Under the pieces are notes generated by a model. That model was not told the origin of the DNA. It made no database searches and was given only the letters and a program-made list of their open reading frames with translations. Shown here piece after piece: positions 7,467-15,447 of a DNA stretch of 17,610 bases; within the stretch, counting starts at the first letter, position 1; every line of letters starts with the position of its first letter. The stretch is from Fimenecus sp051881395 (GTDB lineage Bacteria > Bacillota > Clostridia > Oscillospirales > Acutalibacteraceae): contig JBJEPU010000039.1 of the NCBI GenBank assembly GCA_051881395.1, forward strand, positions 1 to 17,610, written 5' to 3'. A program made the position numbers and the translations under genes.

Positions 7467-8073
7467 ACAGCTTCTTTTCCTTGATATAGTTTTCGACCTG
7501 CGGCGAAAGATATGCGCTGACATCTTCTCTGTTTGCTAACCGCTCGCGCAGTTGAGACGAGCTGATTTCAAACGGCTCGACGGGAGAAAGCAAAATGTGG
7601 TTTCCCGCATTTTCTTTAATATAAATCCGAAATTGCGAAAATGCGTAACTGCGCAGAGTATTTATATCGACTTCCGATTCGCGTGAGGCAACGCAGAGCG
7701 TGCATTTTTCCAAAATTTCACGATATTTGTACCACTTGTGGAACGAAAGAAACATATCCGAACCGATAATCAAATACAATTCGGCGTTCGGGTACTGCGC
7801 CGCAAGTTCACGAACGGTATACACGGTATAACTGTCCGTTGCGCGGTCGATTTCCATAGAACTGACTTCATATTTCGGGTCTTGAAACGCCAAACGGCAC
7901 ATTTCGAGCCGTTCGCTGTCGAGCGCCAAATCGTCACAGATTTTGTGTACGGGGCGCTTGTCGGGCACCACAAAAACCTTGTCGAATTGCAGTTGTTCGC
8001 AAAACTGCGCAAGCAAGCGTTCGTGCCCCTTGTGCGGCGGGTTAAAGGTCCCGCCGAACAAACCGATTTTCAT
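7444..8073 (-). CDS. nadD: Nicotinate-nucleotide adenylyltransferase
   Basis: NadD transfers AMP from ATP to nicotinate mononucleotide, giving deamido-NAD, a core step of NAD synthesis. The 209-residue protein has the nucleotidyltransferase signature GGTFNPPHKGH (7-17) with its catalytic histidines, GSDMF and the substrate-binding W114 region (KWYKYREIL), and the C-terminal ISSSQLRER (170-178), equivalent to the usual ISSTxIR motif. The start has a GAGGCGG site 5-6 bases upstream. It lies 15 bases after yhbY and overlaps yqeK by 23 bases. Confidence 0.96.
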   Translation of the reverse strand: MKIGLFGGTFNPPHKGHERLLAQFCEQLQFDKVFVVPDKRPVHKICDDLALDSERLEMCRLAFQDPKYEVSSMEIDRATDSYTVYTVRELAAQYPNAELYLIIGSDMFLSFHKWYKYREILEKCTLCVASRESEVDINTLRSYAFSQFRIYIKENAGNHILLSPVEPFEISSSQLRERLANREDVSAYLSPQVENYIKEKKLYGYRTQR

Positions 8074-8088
8074 AAAAACCGCCTCTGT

Positions 8089-8379
8089 TTATTTCTTTTT
8101 CTTTTCGTGCAGTTTTTTGTTGTAGCGGTAAAAGACCATCGAGCCGCCCACCACCGAAACCACTTCGGCATGGGTTGCCGCCGCCAATTTATCGGCAATA
8201 TCGTACGGCTTTTCGGGCGCGGTTTCCAGCAATACTTTCAGTTTTATCAGTTCCCGCGCTTCGAGCGCGTCGTCGGTCTGTTTAATCAGGGCATCGGTGA
8301 CGCCCTCTTTGCCGACTTGAAACAGCGCTTTTATGGAATTTGCCTGTGCGCGCAAAGCCGCGCGTTCTTTTGAGGTCAT
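8089..8379 (-). CDS. yhbY: YhbY-family ribosome assembly RNA-binding protein
   Basis: This 96-residue CRM-domain protein binds RNA and associates with pre-50S ribosomal particles. The family's GxxG RNA-contact loop is VGKEG (22-26), followed by the helix-strand block ARELIKLKVL (41-50) and VVGGSMVFYRY (76-86). A lysine-rich tail (HEKKKK) ends the protein, consistent with RNA binding. The start is supported by AAGGAG 7 bases upstream of the ATG. It is the first gene after the repeat-filled gap at 8380-8656 and precedes nadD by 15 bases, the standard yhbY-nadD-yqeK arrangement of Firmicutes. A separate promoter in the gap is possible, but I could not point to a convincing one. Confidence 0.95.
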   Translation of the reverse strand: MTSKERAALRAQANSIKALFQVGKEGVTDALIKQTDDALEARELIKLKVLLETAPEKPYDIADKLAAATHAEVVSVVGGSMVFYRYNKKLHEKKKK

Positions 8380-8656
8380 AATACGCTCCTTGGTTCATTT
8401 CTTTATTTGTTGTAGCGGTCGACGACTCGGCGCCCCGTTGTAGGGGCAGGTTTCCACGCCCGCCCGTGAATTTGATATGACTTTGCGGAACGACACTTAG
8501 GTCGTTCCCTACAATTCGCAGAAGCGAACTGTGTTCGCCCGCCCGTTTGTCATTCTGAGCCGTTAGGCGAAGAATCTCATTTCGCACATTTCTTTGTGCT
8601 GGTTGAGATTCTTCACTTTGTTCAGAATGACAAATAAAACTTGTGCTTGTAGAAAA
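8380..8656. repeat. Intergenic mosaic of palindromic repeats, locus A
   Basis: This gap between rdgB and yhbY holds no gene. It contains modules that recur at 10434-10700. M1 begins ttgtaggggc (8438-8447) and runs to 8466. M2 (8486-8544) contains aggtcgttccctacaattcg (8499-8518) and then gcgaactgtg; its beginning is itself palindromic, gaacgac pairing with gtcgttc. M3 (8546-8634) is a large imperfect inverted repeat: tttgtcattctga...gaagaatctca pairs with tgagattcttc...tcagaatgacaaa. A 17/18 match to the other locus, in opposite orientation, lies at 8420-8437. The arrangement resembles non-coding REP or MITE-like elements. In the minus-strand transcript these would form stable hairpins, but no U-tract follows M3. 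Confidence 0.85.
8546..8634. repeat. Hairpin module M3, copy A
   Basis: Arms 8546-8579 and 8604-8634 pair at both ends (13 bp at the outside, 11 bp at the inside) around a mismatched middle and a loop of about 24 bases. A second copy with the same outer and inner arm sequences lies at 10504-10590, so this is a dispersed palindromic element rather than a gene-specific terminator. Confidence 0.85.
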
Positions 8657-9244
8657 TTATAAATACTTCGGCAACTCCTTTGCGAGGGCGCGCAGGGCGT
8701 TGCCGCGGTGGGAAACCGCGTCCTTTTCGGCGGCGGTAAATTCGGCAAAGGTGCGCTCACCTCTGTAAAACAGCGGGTCATAGCCAAAGCCGTTTTCGCC
8801 TTTGGGCGCATAACCGATGAAACCCTCACAAGTGCCGCGCACCGTCAGCTCACGCCCATCGGGGAATACGCACGCTACGGCGCTGACAAAGCGCGCGGTA
8901 CGGCGTTCTTTCGGCACATCTTTTAACAAATCCAATAATTTTTGATTGTTTTTTGCGTCATTACCGTGTTCGCCTGCAAAGCGTGCGGAATACACGCCCG
9001 GCGCACCGTCGAGCGCATCGACGCAAAGTCCCGAATCATCGGCAATGCAGGGCATATTGCCCTCTTTTGCGCCCGAACGCGCTTTTAACAGGGCATTTTC
9101 TTCAAAGGTTGTGCCCGTTTCCTCCACATCGGTCAAATCGACGCCTGCTTCGTCGGCGGTCAGCACGGTTACCCCTAAGGGCGACAAAATGCGTTGTAAT
9201 TCATCGCGTTTTTTGAGATTATGCGTGGCGATTAAAAAATCCAA
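8657..9244 (-). CDS. rdgB: XTP/dITP pyrophosphatase (RdgB/HAM1 family)
   Basis: The enzyme hydrolyses XTP, ITP and dITP to monophosphates and so keeps deaminated purines out of DNA and RNA. The 195 residues fit the family. The N-terminal T-x-N-x-x-K-x-x-E motif (THNLKKRDE, 7-15), IADDSGL with Asp69/Asp70 (67-73), GVYSARFAG (83-91), GENGFGYDP (149-157) and SHRGNAL (178-184) are all present. Translation starts at a TTG (9244), since no ATG or GTG precedes the first conserved motif. AAGGAG lies 10 bases upstream within ftsY. The first 26 bases overlap the end of ftsY, suggesting coupling. A repeat-filled gap follows before yhbY. Confidence 0.95.
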   Translation of the reverse strand: MDFLIATHNLKKRDELQRILSPLGVTVLTADEAGVDLTDVEETGTTFEENALLKARSGAKEGNMPCIADDSGLCVDALDGAPGVYSARFAGEHGNDAKNNQKLLDLLKDVPKERRTARFVSAVACVFPDGRELTVRGTCEGFIGYAPKGENGFGYDPLFYRGERTFAEFTAAEKDAVSHRGNALRALAKELPKYL

Positions 9245-10433
9245 AGCGTTTTTTCTCCTTTTTCTTGGGTTCGGCGGGTTCTTCTTCGGTTACTTCTCCC
9301 GCACTCTGTTCCAATTCCGAAACTCCTGCTTCATCTGCTCGCGAAGCGGCAGGGGCGCTTTCTTCTTCGGGTGCCGCAGTGTCCTGTGCACCGCTAAGGG
9401 GTTCGTTTTCGGGAATATCTCGTGCTGTGGGGGTGTATCCAGCAGACGGAAGGTCTTGCCCGTCAGTTTCCACATCTGTTTCGTTATTTTCTTCATCGGA
9501 CGCTTCCTCCTCTTCGGCATAGTCCATTTTCTGGAACAGCCCGTCCGCAAACGCGCGGGGCTTGAAAGGCTGTAAATCGTCAATTTGCTCGCCCACGCCC
9601 ACAAATTTTACGGGAATGCCCAATTCGTTCTTAATGGCGAGTACCACGCCGCCGCGCGCCGTGCCGTCCAATTTTGTAAGCACAATGCCCGTAATGTCGG
9701 CAACATTTTTGAATTCACGCGCTTGGTTGACGGCATTCTGCCCCGTGGTCGCGTCGAGCACCAACAGCACTTCGCGGTCGGAATACGGCAGTTCTCGGTC
9801 AATCACGCGGTAAATCTTGGCAAGCTCGTCCATCAAATTCTTTTTGTTGTGAAGGCGCCCTGCGGTGTCGATAATCACAATATCGCAGTCGCGTGCTTTT
9901 GCCGCAGAAACTGTGTCAAACACCACCGCCGCGGGGTCTGCGCCCTCGCTGTGCTTGATAATCTCCACATCGGAGCGCTTTGCCCAAATATCGAGCTGGT
10001 CAATCGCCGCCGCGCGGAAGGTGTCCGCCGCGCCCAAAATGACGCGCTTGCCCTCTTTTTTATACATTGCGGCAAGTTTACCGATTGTGGTGGTTTTGCC
10101 AACGCCGTTAACGCCGATGACCAACACCACCGACGGCACGGTGACAAGCCCCATATCCTCGCCGCCGTCCAACAGTTCGGCAACGATTTCCTTGATTTCC
10201 TCTTTGACTGCCTCAGCGCCGCGCAAATGCTTTTCGCTGACTGACTTTTTCAACCGTTCGGTGATTTCCACGGCAGTCGGCACGCCGACATCGCTCATGA
10301 CGAGGATTTCTTCAAGTTCTGCATAGAGGTCATCGGTGATTTCCTCGACATCGCCGAACAAATCGTCAATCGCGCCCGCCATTTTGTTGCGGGTTTTGGT
10401 AAGTCCGAAATTGATTTTACTGAAAATGCCCAT
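9219..10433 (-). CDS. ftsY: Signal recognition particle receptor FtsY, with C-terminal acidic tail
   Basis: FtsY is the SRP receptor GTPase that docks ribosome-nascent chains at the membrane. The 404-residue protein starts directly with the N domain (about 1-95). The G domain follows with GVNGVGKTT (107-115), DTFRAAA (137-143), DTAGR (189-193) and TKLDGTA (253-259), ending near GLFQ (298-301). Usual FtsY proteins stop here. This one continues about 103 residues, rich in Glu, Asp, Pro and Ala, and ends KKKEKKRFGFFNRHA. There is no N-terminal acidic A domain. The tail therefore looks like an A domain moved to the other end and could supply membrane contact. AAAGGA lies about 8 bases before the ATG. 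It follows smc across a 441-base repeat region and overlaps rdgB by 26 bases. Confidence 0.97.
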   Translation of the reverse strand: MGIFSKINFGLTKTRNKMAGAIDDLFGDVEEITDDLYAELEEILVMSDVGVPTAVEITERLKKSVSEKHLRGAEAVKEEIKEIVAELLDGGEDMGLVTVPSVVLVIGVNGVGKTTTIGKLAAMYKKEGKRVILGAADTFRAAAIDQLDIWAKRSDVEIIKHSEGADPAAVVFDTVSAAKARDCDIVIIDTAGRLHNKKNLMDELAKIYRVIDRELPYSDREVLLVLDATTGQNAVNQAREFKNVADITGIVLTKLDGTARGGVVLAIKNELGIPVKFVGVGEQIDDLQPFKPRAFADGLFQKMDYAEEEEASDEENNETDVETDGQDLPSAGYTPTARDIPENEPLSGAQDTAAPEEESAPAASRADEAGVSELEQSAGEVTEEEPAEPKKKEKKRFGFFNRHA

Positions 10434-10503
10434 CGTTTTTTCCTTTCCATCGGAATGACACGGTTATTGTTATTTGTAGGGGCGTGCATCGCGCGCCCTC
10501 TTG

Positions 10504-10590
10504 TTTGTCATTCTGCGCCGGCAGGCGAAGAATCTCGTTCAAAATATTTCTGTGCGATTTAAGATTCTTCACTTCGTTCAGAATGACAAA
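10504..10590. repeat. Hairpin module M3, copy B
   Basis: The left arm begins tttgtcattctg (10504-10515) and includes gcgaagaatct. The right arm (10561-10590) begins aagattcttc and ends cagaatgacaaa. This is the same architecture as 8546-8634 with a different loop, and the conserved arms show it is the same element family. Confidence 0.85.
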
Positions 10591-10704
10591 TTTAAAATTT
10601 TTTTATGATTTTCGAAACGACACGCAGGTCGTTCCCTACAATTCGTAGGGGCGAACTGTGTCGCCCGCGGGGCGCCGAGTTGTCGCCCCTACGCGTTCGG
10701 AACT

Positions 10705-10730
10705 CGGCGACGCGTACAAAGGTACGCGAG
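10705..10730. repeat. 26-bp direct repeat, copy 1 (hairpin core)
   Basis: It is identical base for base to 10816-10841. The centre cgcgtac-aaag-gtacgcg forms a 7-bp stem with a 4-base loop. Downstream similarity continues weakly (ggga...aaatgtg), so the true repeat unit is about 50 bp. Confidence 0.9.
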
Positions 10731-10815
10731 GTTGCAGGGAAAAAATGTGACAAACAGCCAATACACGCGAGCCTCGGCGTAGCGTAAGATTTTGATGCAG
10801 TGTGCATTTTCCCGA

Positions 10816-10841
10816 CGGCGACGCGTACAAAGGTACGCGAG
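10816..10841. repeat. 26-bp direct repeat, copy 2 (nested in larger palindrome)
   Basis: This second identical copy is flanked by cattttccc (10805-10813) and its exact complement gggaaaatg (10850-10858). The whole block is therefore a palindrome inside a palindrome. It begins 34 bases beyond the smc stop in the minus-strand direction. Confidence 0.9.
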
Positions 10842-10874
10842 ATACCGGAGGGAAAATGTGCAATGCGCAAAAGA

Positions 10875-13800
10875 TTACGCGAGCCCAAGCTGTTTCGCCA
10901 TTTCGGCGGTTTTAAGTTCGAGCAGTTTCGATACGCCGCTCTCCTGCATGGTCACGCCGTAAAGCACATCGGCTTCTTCCATGGTGCCGCGGCGGTGCGT
11001 AATCAAAATGAACTGCGTGTTTTTGGTCATACGGCGCACATACTGCGCGTAGCGCGACACATTCACATCGTCCAGCGCCGCTTCGACCTCGTCGAAAATA
11101 CAGAACGGCGCAGGCGTGACCTTCAAAATCGCAAACAGTAACGAGATTGCCGCCAAGCCCTTTTCCCCGCCCGACAGCGGCTCAATACTCTTTAAGTTTT
11201 TCCCGGGCGGCTGGACTTTAATCTCAATATCGCTTTCGAGAATATCGTGCTCGTCGGAAAGCAGGAGCTCTGCCCTGCCGCCGCCGAACAGTTCGGAAAA
11301 GGTTTCACCGAATGCGGTGTTAATTAAACGGAATTTATCGCGGAACTGCTGTGCCATATTGTCCGTCAGTTCGCGGATTAACTTGTTGAGCTCGTCGCGC
11401 GAGCGCTCGACATCGGAAATTTGCGCGGACATAAATTCGTATCGCTCGGAAACCTCTTTGTATTCTTCAATCGCCGAAACATTGACAGAGCCGAGCGCGC
11501 GGATTTGCCCTTTTAATTCGTTTAAGCGCTTATTTGCCGCCGAGAAATCTTCAATTTCGATTTCCAGCGCCGCCGCCTCGCGCCGCGTTAAGCTGTATTC
11601 CTCAAACAGCTTGGCAGTCAGGTCGTCATACTCCTTGCGCATCGCGATTTTGCGTTCCTCTAAGCGGGCAAGCTCGCCGCTTAAATTCTCACGCTCCACG
11701 GATTTTGCGCGTTCCAAGGTGCGCAAATCGTTGGTTTCTTTTTCGAGTGCATCGCGCTGTGTCAGCAATTCGTCGATTTGCGCACGCGAAGTGCCGTTGT
11801 TTTCCCGCAGCTTTGCGGCGTTTGCTTTTAAATTCTCAATATTTTGAAGCAGTTCGGCGTTTTTCGCCTCGTAGGCGGCGATTTCGCTGTCCAAAGAGCC
11901 CTGCTTGTCGGTATGGCTCGACTTACGGTTTTCCAAATGCTGTATTTCGTCGCGTGCGGACTGCGCATCTTTTTCAAGCGCCATAATTTGCAACCGCAAT
12001 TCCGCCGCTTTTTTTGAAAGTTCCTCCCGCGCGGTGGAAAGCGCCTCGCGGTCGCCCGTCAGTTTTTCAAGTGCCTGTTCTTTTTCATGCAGTTCGGCGG
12101 TCTGCGTTTCCAGCGCCTGCCGCGCGGCGGCGGCATTTTTGAGCACGGTTTCGGCACGCTGTTCCAACGTTTCTTTTTCCTCTGCCAATTCGCGCACTGT
12201 GCCCGATACGGACGAAAGCTGTTCCTCGGCGAGTTTTAATTCGCCCTCGCAACGGATTTTTTCCTCGTTCGCACGCAACAGGTCGCCCTGCGCGCCCTCC
12301 AATTCCGCACGCGCGGCGGCGAGGTCCTCGGTGAACAGTTTATAGTCGGACTGCATCGTTGCCAATTCGGTTTGTGCCGCGTTCAACTCTTTTTGCAGTT
12401 TTTCGATTTCGTTGCCACGGATTAAAATGCCCGCGTTCTGTGCGCGCGATCCGCCCGTCATCGAGCCGCCTGCGTTAATGACCTGCCCGTCTAGCGTGAC
12501 AATGCGGAAACGGTAGTTATACTTTTTCGCAATCGCAATCGCGGCATCCATATCCTCCGCCACAACAGTACGCGCCAACTGCGCGCGGATAATTTCGGTA
12601 TACTGCTTGTCGGTGGCCACCAAATCCGCCGCCATGCTGACAAAGCCGTCCTGGTCATCCAAGCCCTTTTCGGTGAATTCGCGGGCGCGGATTGCCGCAA
12701 TCGGCAGGAAAGTCGCGCGTCCTGCGCGGGACTCCTTCAAAAACTGAATGGCGCGTTTGGCATCGTTTTCGGTGTCGGTGACAATATTCTGGATTGCCGC
12801 GCCGAGGGCGGTTTCAATCGCCGCCGTGTATTTGGGTTTCACGGTAATCAGTTGGGACAGCGGCCCGTGTATGCCGCGCAGTGCCCCGCGCCCCGCTTCG
12901 CGCATCACCGCTTTCACCGCACCTTGGTAGCCCTCCATATTCTTTTCAAGGTCGGAAAGCAGACGGATACGGTCCGCCGTTTTGTGTACCTCGCGCTCTT
13001 TTTCTTCGATATTTTGCTTAATGGTTTCCGCTTTTTTTGCGCGGCTTTCAAAGCGCATGGAATAGCCGTCCATTGCGTTTTGCACGCTTTGTATGGTTTC
13101 AAGGCAGGTGTTCAGCGCGGAGAGTGCCTTTTCTTTGTTTTGCTTGTAGGTTTCGTAGGTGTCCTGCCGCCCGCCGAGTTGCGCGTCAATCGCCGCAATG
13201 CGGGTGCGGATTTCCTCCACCGAGGAATTGGCGGTTTCGGCTGTCACGCGGTTGTCGGCAATCGCCACCGACAATGCGGAAACCTCTGCGGAAAGTGCCG
13301 CCGCCGCTTCGGAATACTGCGCGGCGTCGCCTGTGTTTTTCTCCTGCGCGTCGGCAAGGGCGGAAAGCTCCGCCTGCAAGGCGGTCGCCGCCTGTTCGCT
13401 TTGCTCGGCTGTGGCGCGGCATTCGGCAATGCGTTCTTCCAAATGCTGTTCGGTTTCGTTTTCGGACAGCTTGTCCGCTTTGAGGCGCTCCATGGCCTCG
13501 GTATTATGTAAAACGGAGTTTTCCTCCACGCGAGCCTGTGCATCAAGCGCAGACGCCTGCTCCTCAAAATGTGCGGCGGCGTTGCGGATTTCTTCAATCT
13601 GCACATTGATTTCGCGGGTTTTCTCGGCGGCGTTGTCAATTTTTTCGCCAATTTTTTCGAGCTCGTCCGCCGCCGCCTTGTGCCCTGCCTCGGCGGTGGC
13701 AATTTTATGCTCCTGCTCACGCAGGCGGTCGTTGGTTCTGTCAATCGTATAAAGCCATGTGCCGATTTCAAGTTGCTTTTTCTCCTCGGCAAGCACCAAA

Positions 13801-14444
13801 AACTTCTGTGCCTTTTCGCTTTGCGTTTTTAAAGGCCCGACGCGTCCTTCCAGTTCCGTCAAAATGTCGCGCAGGCGCAACAGATTTTCCTCCGCGGCGG
13901 CAAGGCGCTTGTTCGCATCGTTGCGGCGGTAGCGGAAGTGAGAAATCCCCGCCGCTTCTTCGAGCATATCGCGGCGCTCGGCGGCTTTGGACGATACCAT
14001 TTCGGCAATTTTGCCCTGCCCGACGATAGAGTACCCGTCGCGCCCGAGGCCTGTGTCCATAAACAACTCGTTAATATCGCGCAGGCGGGCGTTTTCGCCG
14101 TTGATGATGTATTCGCTCTCGCCCGAACGGTAATAGCGGCGCGTAACCGACACCTCGTCCGTATCTTTCGACAACGTGCGGTCCTTGTTGTCAAAACGCA
14201 GGGTGACCTCCGCATAGCCTTTGGCTTTGCGCAGGTCCGTGCCCATAAAGACAACATCTTCCATTTTCGACCCGCGCAAGTTTTTGGTGGACTGCTCGCC
14301 GAGCACCCAGCGCACTGCGTCGGAAATGTTGCTTTTGCCGCTGCCGTTCGGCCCGACAACCGCGGTAATGCCCTTATTAAATTCCAGCACGGTTTTGTCC
14401 GGAAAGGACTTAAACCCCTGCATTTCCAGCGACTTTAAAATCAT
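10875..14444 (-). CDS. smc: Chromosome segregation protein SMC
   Basis: SMC is the ATP-driven, ring-forming condensin core that works with ScpA and ScpB (not in this window) to organise the nucleoid. The 1189 residues match the bacterial norm. The N-terminal head carries Walker A GPNGSGKS (31-38) and the Q-loop at GQGK (142-145). Coiled coil runs from about 170 to 505. The hinge spans about 520-680 with the glycine-rich NAGGSMTGGSR segment (657-667), and the return coiled coil runs to about 1020. The C-terminal head has signature LSGGEKG (1090-1096), Walker B FCIFDE (1114-1119) and the switch His1150. The ATG has AAAGGA 8 bases upstream, and the first 35 bases overlap the radical SAM gene. 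The rnc-smc-ftsY order is the classic Firmicutes one, here with a repeat block before ftsY. Confidence 0.98.
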   Translation of the reverse strand: MILKSLEMQGFKSFPDKTVLEFNKGITAVVGPNGSGKSNISDAVRWVLGEQSTKNLRGSKMEDVVFMGTDLRKAKGYAEVTLRFDNKDRTLSKDTDEVSVTRRYYRSGESEYIINGENARLRDINELFMDTGLGRDGYSIVGQGKIAEMVSSKAAERRDMLEEAAGISHFRYRRNDANKRLAAAEENLLRLRDILTELEGRVGPLKTQSEKAQKFLVLAEEKKQLEIGTWLYTIDRTNDRLREQEHKIATAEAGHKAAADELEKIGEKIDNAAEKTREINVQIEEIRNAAAHFEEQASALDAQARVEENSVLHNTEAMERLKADKLSENETEQHLEERIAECRATAEQSEQAATALQAELSALADAQEKNTGDAAQYSEAAAALSAEVSALSVAIADNRVTAETANSSVEEIRTRIAAIDAQLGGRQDTYETYKQNKEKALSALNTCLETIQSVQNAMDGYSMRFESRAKKAETIKQNIEEKEREVHKTADRIRLLSDLEKNMEGYQGAVKAVMREAGRGALRGIHGPLSQLITVKPKYTAAIETALGAAIQNIVTDTENDAKRAIQFLKESRAGRATFLPIAAIRAREFTEKGLDDQDGFVSMAADLVATDKQYTEIIRAQLARTVVAEDMDAAIAIAKKYNYRFRIVTLDGQVINAGGSMTGGSRAQNAGILIRGNEIEKLQKELNAAQTELATMQSDYKLFTEDLAAARAELEGAQGDLLRANEEKIRCEGELKLAEEQLSSVSGTVRELAEEKETLEQRAETVLKNAAAARQALETQTAELHEKEQALEKLTGDREALSTAREELSKKAAELRLQIMALEKDAQSARDEIQHLENRKSSHTDKQGSLDSEIAAYEAKNAELLQNIENLKANAAKLRENNGTSRAQIDELLTQRDALEKETNDLRTLERAKSVERENLSGELARLEERKIAMRKEYDDLTAKLFEEYSLTRREAAALEIEIEDFSAANKRLNELKGQIRALGSVNVSAIEEYKEVSERYEFMSAQISDVERSRDELNKLIRELTDNMAQQFRDKFRLINTAFGETFSELFGGGRAELLLSDEHDILESDIEIKVQPPGKNLKSIEPLSGGEKGLAAISLLFAILKVTPAPFCIFDEVEAALDDVNVSRYAQYVRRMTKNTQFILITHRRGTMEEADVLYGVTMQESGVSKLLELKTAEMAKQLGLA

Positions 14445-15447
14445 AGCCTAATTCCTTTATTTGAATTTCGTAATCCTTTAAAAATATATTACCTTTTATT
14501 TTACACCGAAATCCGAGATTTCGCAATGCTTTTTCGTTCCTTTTCTGCTGTCCTTTGGCTTTGGAAAGGGATTTTTCGGGGACTTCGATAAGATATTCTC
14601 TGTCGCGCGGCAGAGCGCGCAGTTTTTCAAGTATTTTTTGCAAATAAATCTCGCCCTCGCAAAGCTCGCGAAACGCGGGGTGGTATGCGCCCGCCAGATA
14701 CCCTTCCTCGACATTGCCGCCGCTGTGCAGTCCCAAACGAATGACGGGAATGCCCGCCTCGTGAAACCGCAGTAGCAGTTTTGCGCACAGGGGAACGGCT
14801 GTTTCTAAGGTCTGCGGGGTGTAGTCGCCGCTTTTGTAAAGTGTGGCAAGGTACGTGCCTTCTAAAACCACCGTCGGGTAAATACGCACACAGTCGGGCT
14901 GTAAAGCAATCAGTTCCTCTGCCGAGCGCAAATCGGTTTCGTCATTGCTTAAATACAGCCCCGTCATCATTTGCAGTCCTAAGGAAAATCCCGCTTCGCG
15001 AATAAGCGCGGACGCATATCGCACATCGTTTGCCGTATGCCCGCGGGAATTGGCAAGTAAAACCGCATCGGACATACTTTGCGCGCCGAGTTCTATGGTC
15101 GTCACGCCGTAGTTCTTTAATTCCGTTAAAATTTCGCGGTCGATACAGTCGGGGCGTGTGGAAATGCGCACGCCGCGGAAAAAACCGCCCTGTATATACG
15201 GCAATGCCGCAGTCAAAAGGGCGCGCATATATTCCCTTTCGATTGCGGTAAAGCTACCCCCGAAAAACGCGATTTCACTTTCTTCGGGATTGCATTTTTG
15301 ACTGTTTACGGCGATTTCGCACGCACGGCGCACATCGTCGGGCGTCGGGGCGTTATTTGCCCCTGAAATCGTGGTTTGATTGCAAAAACTGCACGCGTGT
15401 TTGCACCCCTTATGCGGCACAAACAGCGCGACATTAGCGTGTTTCAA
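14410..15447 (-). CDS. Radical SAM protein, Elp3-like
   Basis: This 345-residue enzyme has the radical SAM iron-sulphur motif C-x3-C-x2-C (Cys15, Cys19, Cys22, GCKHACSFC), GGSFT (63-67, contacting SAM), STRPDCI (98-104) and LGAQSM (122-127), the pattern of the Elp3/MiaB/NifB-fold class. Its C-terminal part (SLSKAKGQQKRN, about 284-295) resembles the Clostridial Elp3-like proteins encoded between rnc and smc. It lacks the acetyltransferase domain of eukaryotic Elp3, so calling it a histone acetyltransferase would be wrong; a tRNA-related role is only inferred. It starts at TTG (15447): a TGA lies three codons upstream in frame, and no ATG or GTG occurs before the essential cysteines except a GTG that would cut close to them. 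GGAG is 10 bases upstream within rnc. It overlaps rnc by 14 bases and smc by 35. Confidence 0.88.
   Translation of the reverse strand: MKHANVALFVPHKGCKHACSFCNQTTISGANNAPTPDDVRRACEIAVNSQKCNPEESEIAFFGGSFTAIEREYMRALLTAALPYIQGGFFRGVRISTRPDCIDREILTELKNYGVTTIELGAQSMSDAVLLANSRGHTANDVRYASALIREAGFSLGLQMMTGLYLSNDETDLRSAEELIALQPDCVRIYPTVVLEGTYLATLYKSGDYTPQTLETAVPLCAKLLLRFHEAGIPVIRLGLHSGGNVEEGYLAGAYHPAFRELCEGEIYLQKILEKLRALPRDREYLIEVPEKSLSKAKGQQKRNEKALRNLGFRCKIKGNIFLKDYEIQIKELGYDFKVAGNAGV

Larger units (their letters stand above)
10434..10874. repeat. Intergenic mosaic of palindromic repeats, locus B
   Basis: The gap between smc and ftsY has no credible gene. Short frames such as 10592-10888 on the minus strand are built from the repeats themselves. 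It carries M1 (10474-10500, beginning ttgtaggggc), M3 (10504-10590), M2 (10613-10667, with the same 20-mer aggtcgttccctacaattcg at 10626-10645 and an extra ccctac/gtaggg palindrome), the 18-base module shared in inverse orientation with locus A (10668-10685), and then two copies of a 26-base hairpin repeat (10705-10730, 10816-10841). I found no clear promoter, although the length of the gap makes a separate ftsY promoter possible. Confidence 0.85.

Noticed and set aside
8546..8634. M3 hairpin as the rdgB transcription terminator
   Set aside because: No T-tract follows in the minus direction, and the same element occurs elsewhere in the window, so it is better read as a repeat.
10592..10888. 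Short frames over the smc-ftsY gap, on both strands, with similar peptides
   Set aside because: The peptide similarity comes from the repeated 26-base hairpin and other palindromes; there are no ribosome sites and both strands are equally open.
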